A stretch of DNA of 10,288 nt. It comes from Alphaproteobacteria bacterium (lineage in GTDB: Bacteria > Pseudomonadota > Alphaproteobacteria > Rhizobiales > Aestuariivirgaceae). How positions within the stretch are numbered: the first letter of the stretch is position 1; every line of letters begins with the position of its first letter. Positions 8,483 through 10,288 of this stretch are shown piece by piece. The notes below the pieces were generated by a model. That model worked only from the letters and a program-made list of their open reading frames with translations. It had not been told where the DNA came from and searched no databases. The stretch is taken from NCBI GenBank assembly GCA_024639035.1, contig JAHEJE010000052.1:1361-11648 (forward strand), read 5' to 3'. A program made the position numbers and the translations under genes.

Positions 8483-9418
8483 ATGAACACAGACAGACCA
8501 GGCCCGCTGTCACGGCGCACGGTGCTGGCAACCGGCGCAGCGGCGGGGCTGGCGGCCGCGGTGGTCGGTCCCGAGCTGCTTTACGCCGACGCCCGCCTTG
8601 CACGGACCATCCCGGCGACCGGCGAGACCATTGCCGCCGTCGGCATGGGCTCGTGGCTGACCTTCGATGTCGGCAGCAACCGGCACGCCCGCGCCCAGCG
8701 CGTCGACGTTGTCAGGGCCTTCTTCGAAGCCGGCGGCGGCATGATCGATTCCTCGCCGATGTACGGCACGTCCGAAGCGGTCATCGGCCATTGCCTTGCT
8801 GAACTCGGCCGCCCGCAAGGTCTGTTTTCGGCCAGCAAGGTCTGGACCATTTCGCAGGGCATCGGCAAGCGCCAGATGGAGGCCTCGCGCAAGCTGTGGG
8901 GCATCGAGGCCTTCGACCTGATGCAGATCCACAACATGCTCGACTGGGAGACCCATCTGGCGACGCTGAAGGCCTGGAAGGCCGAGGGCCGCATCCGCTA
9001 TCTCGGCATCACCACCTCGCACGGCCGACGCCATGCGGCGCTGGCCAAGGCGATGGCGGCCGAGCCGTTCGATTTCGTGCAGTTCACCTACAACGTGCTC
9101 GACCGCGAGGCTGAGAACCGCCTGCTGCCGCTGGCGCGCGACCGTGGCCAGGCGGTCATTATCAACCGGCCGTTCCAGCGCGGCGGATTGTTCAGGCGCG
9201 TGCGCGGTCACCAGCTGCCGGACTGGGCGGCGGAGATCGGATGTGAGACCTGGGCGCAGTTCTTCCTCAAGTACATCCTCGCCAACCCGGCCGTCACTTG
9301 CGTGATTCCGGCCACGAGCCGTGTCGACCACATGAAGCAAAACATGTCAGCCGGCCTCGGCCCCCTGCCCGATCCGGCAATGAGAAAGCGGATGCAGGAC
9401 CATGTCGAGATGCTGTAA
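8483..9418 (+). CDS. Tat-exported aldo/keto reductase
   Basis: 311-residue NAD(P)H-dependent oxidoreductase of the aldo/keto reductase superfamily. The N-terminus is a twin-arginine signal: SRRTVLATG (10-18) followed by an Ala/Gly/Val-rich hydrophobic stretch to about residue 33, with likely cleavage near LYADA. It should therefore be exported folded to the periplasm, probably with its cofactor bound. All four catalytic residues of the family are visible: Asp89 and Tyr94 in IDSSPMYGTSE, Lys119 in SASKVW and His150 in LMQIHN. The cofactor region includes GITTSH (175-180) and, near the end, VIPATSRVDHMKQN (274-287). The ATG at 8483-8485 has GGAGG at 8466-8470, 12 bases before it; an earlier in-frame ATG (8459) would put a basic extension before the Tat signal. 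The substrate is unknown. Confidence 0.93.
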   Translation: MNTDRPGPLSRRTVLATGAAAGLAAAVVGPELLYADARLARTIPATGETIAAVGMGSWLTFDVGSNRHARAQRVDVVRAFFEAGGGMIDSSPMYGTSEAVIGHCLAELGRPQGLFSASKVWTISQGIGKRQMEASRKLWGIEAFDLMQIHNMLDWETHLATLKAWKAEGRIRYLGITTSHGRRHAALAKAMAAEPFDFVQFTYNVLDREAENRLLPLARDRGQAVIINRPFQRGGLFRRVRGHQLPDWAAEIGCETWAQFFLKYILANPAVTCVIPATSRVDHMKQNMSAGLGPLPDPAMRKRMQDHVEML

Positions 9419-9640
9419 CGCCTGACCGCCGCCCGGAGGCAGCGAGACCTCAGCGGGCAAGTTCACCATGCCATTAGCCGTTTACGCGCGGCCAGAGGCG
9501 TCGTTTCGACGGTCGCTCCTGTAGCGCAGCCAGGCGGACAAGTTCACAACTTCGGCGCAGACGTCAGATCGGCGCACCAGATGTTTAGGGTCAGGACAAT
9601 GGCGGCAGCTTGGCATGCGCGGCTGATGGCGGCTTGGAGA
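9419..9640. other. Gene-free stretch between convergent genes
   Basis: 222 bases between the stops of the reductase and the small membrane protein. It contains a 14-base imperfect direct repeat and a short perfect hairpin, CGTCG-TTT-CGACG (9499-9511), but no stem followed by a T-tract. No open frame here looks coding. It may be the remains of a decayed gene or insertion, but nothing identifies one. Confidence 0.4.
9455..9547. repeat. Direct repeat pair GCGGRCAAGTTCAC
   Basis: Two copies, 9455-9468 and 9534-9547, differ at one base (G or A at the fifth position) and start 79 bases apart. They lie in the gene-free stretch after the reductase gene. The function is unknown; it may be part of a degenerate element. 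Confidence 0.5.
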
Positions 9641-10033
9641 CTAAATCTCGGTTTCCTTAAAGCTGCCGTTTGACCGTGTGCGGGAGACGAACACGCAGAC
9701 GAAAAGCGTGAGCGCGGCGATCTGACCCAGAACGACGGCAGGCCAGATCAGGCCGAATTGCGGATCGAAGTATTTCTGCGGACCGAACGAGACCAGCGCC
9801 ATGAACGCGGCAAGAAGGCTCAATGTCCGCCCCGTCGCATTGGCGAGCGGATGGTGGATGATCGCCGACAGCGCGAGGGCGACCGATGCACCGATGAAAG
9901 GCGCGATTCCGAAGAGCGGCGTGGTTTCCGGCGGATGGGGCCGGACGCCGGCATAGAGTGCGGAAAGCATGATCGCTTGCAGCAGGATCAGCGTTGCCAA
10001 AGCGGCGTAGGCATGGCGGTCGGATGGGGTCAT
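9641..10033 (-). CDS. Small four-helix membrane protein, unknown function
   Basis: 130-residue hydrophobic protein with four likely membrane segments: about 8-29, 43-60, 69-85 and 96-117. A short N-terminus and a charged tail (SRTRSNGSFKETEI) flank them. The loop between segments 3 and 4 reads SFGPQKYFDPQFGLIWPAV (82-100), which I believe recurs in alphaproteobacterial small membrane proteins, but I cannot name a family. A His pair (60-61) lies at the end of segment 2. The ATG at 10031-10033 has GGAGAA (10039-10044) ideally placed, which supports a real gene. It sits behind a dense cluster of inverted repeats, so it is probably under tight repressor control, and converges on the reductase. 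No function is claimed. Confidence 0.75.
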   Translation of the reverse strand: MTPSDRHAYAALATLILLQAIMLSALYAGVRPHPPETTPLFGIAPFIGASVALALSAIIHHPLANATGRTLSLLAAFMALVSFGPQKYFDPQFGLIWPAVVLGQIAALTLFVCVFVSRTRSNGSFKETEI

Positions 10034-10052
10034 GTCGGTTCTCCAAAAACGT

Positions 10053-10104
10053 ATTCTAGGTTACGGTTGCACAAATACGTAACTTGAGTTACGGTTTATG
10101 TCAA
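10053..10104 (-). promoter_or_regulatory. Candidate promoter elements for the small membrane protein gene
   Basis: On the minus strand a perfect TTGACA (10099-10104) is followed 17 bases later by the palindromic TACGTA (10076-10081), a poor -10 that lies across the CGTAAC half-site. Further down, TAGAAT (10053-10058, five of six) is a good -10 but has no clear -35 at normal spacing. Either way RNA polymerase would sit on the operator array. Confidence 0.4.
10060..10093. promoter_or_regulatory. Operator array of GTTACG / CGTAAC half-sites
   Basis: Three half-sites: GTTACG (10060-10065), CGTAAC (10078-10083) and GTTACG (10088-10093). The last two make a perfect palindrome, CGTAAC-TTGA-GTTACG. 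The outer two extend to a nine-base direct repeat GTTACGGTT, 28 bases apart. The array lies 27 bases before the small membrane protein gene, over its likely promoter. The geometry resembles sites for dimeric repressors of the TetR type (inference). No regulator gene is visible in the window. Confidence 0.65.
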
Positions 10105-10213
10105 CTACTCATTGCTACGACCCTGAAGTCCGACCCATCCCGCTCACCCGGCCCAACCATCCATGATGCTAGAGCACTTTTCGATCATACGGGATCACTT
10201 GATGGAGCCAAAT

Positions 10214-10288
10214 TCGTTCATATGGCAGGCGCAGTGCGCAGCGCGATGCGGTGCATCGGGCAAGCGCTGCAACGCACCAGATGGGCGA
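10214..10288. repeat. Large imperfect palindrome, apparently cut by the window end
   Basis: A hairpin with a three-base loop GGT (10250-10252). Its stem is built from GATGC/GCATC (10245-10249 with 10253-10257), CAGCGC/GCGCTG (10239-10244 with 10264-10269) and GTGCG/CGCAC (10234-10238 with 10273-10277). The right arm carries bulges GGGCAA and CAA. Outside this, TCGTTCATATGG (10214-10225) is an imperfect complement of the last 12 bases (10277-10288). The symmetry reaches the window end, so the element probably continues. It looks like a dispersed palindromic repeat rather than a gene. Confidence 0.55.

Noticed and set aside
9431..9458. Possible terminator stem after the reductase gene (CCGC/GCGG and GAGG/CCTC).
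   Set aside because: Only eight pairs with an asymmetric internal loop and no T-tract on either strand.
9584..9600. TTTAGGGTCAGGACAAT, which looks a little like insertion-sequence ends.
   Set aside because: No transposase, partner inverted repeat or target duplication was found nearby.
10098..10166. 22-codon rightward frame just after the operator array, possibly the start of a divergent regulator.
   Set aside because: It ends at TGA after 22 codons, and the peptide shows no helix-turn-helix or other recognisable start of a regulator.
9573..10283. Eleven-base repeat CGCACCAGATG at 9573-9583 and 10273-10283, considered as ends of a mobile element.
   Set aside because: An 11-base match is expected by chance several times in 10 kb, and the copies are direct, without terminal inverted repeats or a transposase between them.
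10163..10288. Open frame starting ATG ATG CTA and still open at the window end (42 codons).
   Set aside because: It lies wholly within the palindromic repeat, has no ribosome site, and its composition follows the hairpin. It is more likely a chance open frame in a repeat.

Overview
The window looks like a piece of chromosome from a fairly GC-rich alphaproteobacterium. The main sign is a gene order typical of that class: a MerR-type regulator, ihfA, fabH, plsX, a DUF177 (YceD-type) gene and a ubiquinol-cytochrome c chaperone, read leftward, with a BamE-type lipoprotein gene diverging from them. The H+-pyrophosphatase carries the K+-independent signature known from photosynthetic alphaproteobacteria such as Rhodospirillum. 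The genus cannot be named from the sequence alone.

Layout. Positions 1-4139 hold the leftward core block. In order of transcription it runs: chaperone (3588-4139), DUF177 gene (3052-3591, sharing an ATGA with the chaperone), plsX (1857-2948), fabH (878-1849), ihfA (439-735) and a merR-type gene cut by the window edge (1-365). Positions 4242-4700 carry rightward bamE, probably starting at TTG. A strong two-way terminator (4774-4802) lies between bamE and the leftward hppA (4829-6949). Next come a leftward MFS transporter (7133-8353) and, diverging from it, a rightward Tat-exported aldo/keto reductase (8483-9418). A gene-free stretch (9419-9640) precedes a small leftward membrane protein (9641-10033). 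Its upstream region has a striking cluster of GTTACG/CGTAAC half-sites. The last ~125 bases are non-coding and belong to a large imperfect palindrome that seems to run past the window end.

How the genes fit together. The left half is envelope and energy housekeeping. PlsX and FabH work at the junction of fatty-acid and phospholipid synthesis, BamE in outer-membrane protein assembly, and the chaperone in maturation of the cytochrome bc1 complex. DUF177 proteins are linked to 23S rRNA or large-subunit biogenesis, and IHF-alpha is a global DNA-bending protein. HppA couples pyrophosphate released by biosynthesis to proton pumping. The right part (7133-10288) is more accessory in character.

I found no convincing new multi-gene system. 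The items most worth a second look are the orphan operator array at 10060-10093 and the truncated palindromic element at the right edge.
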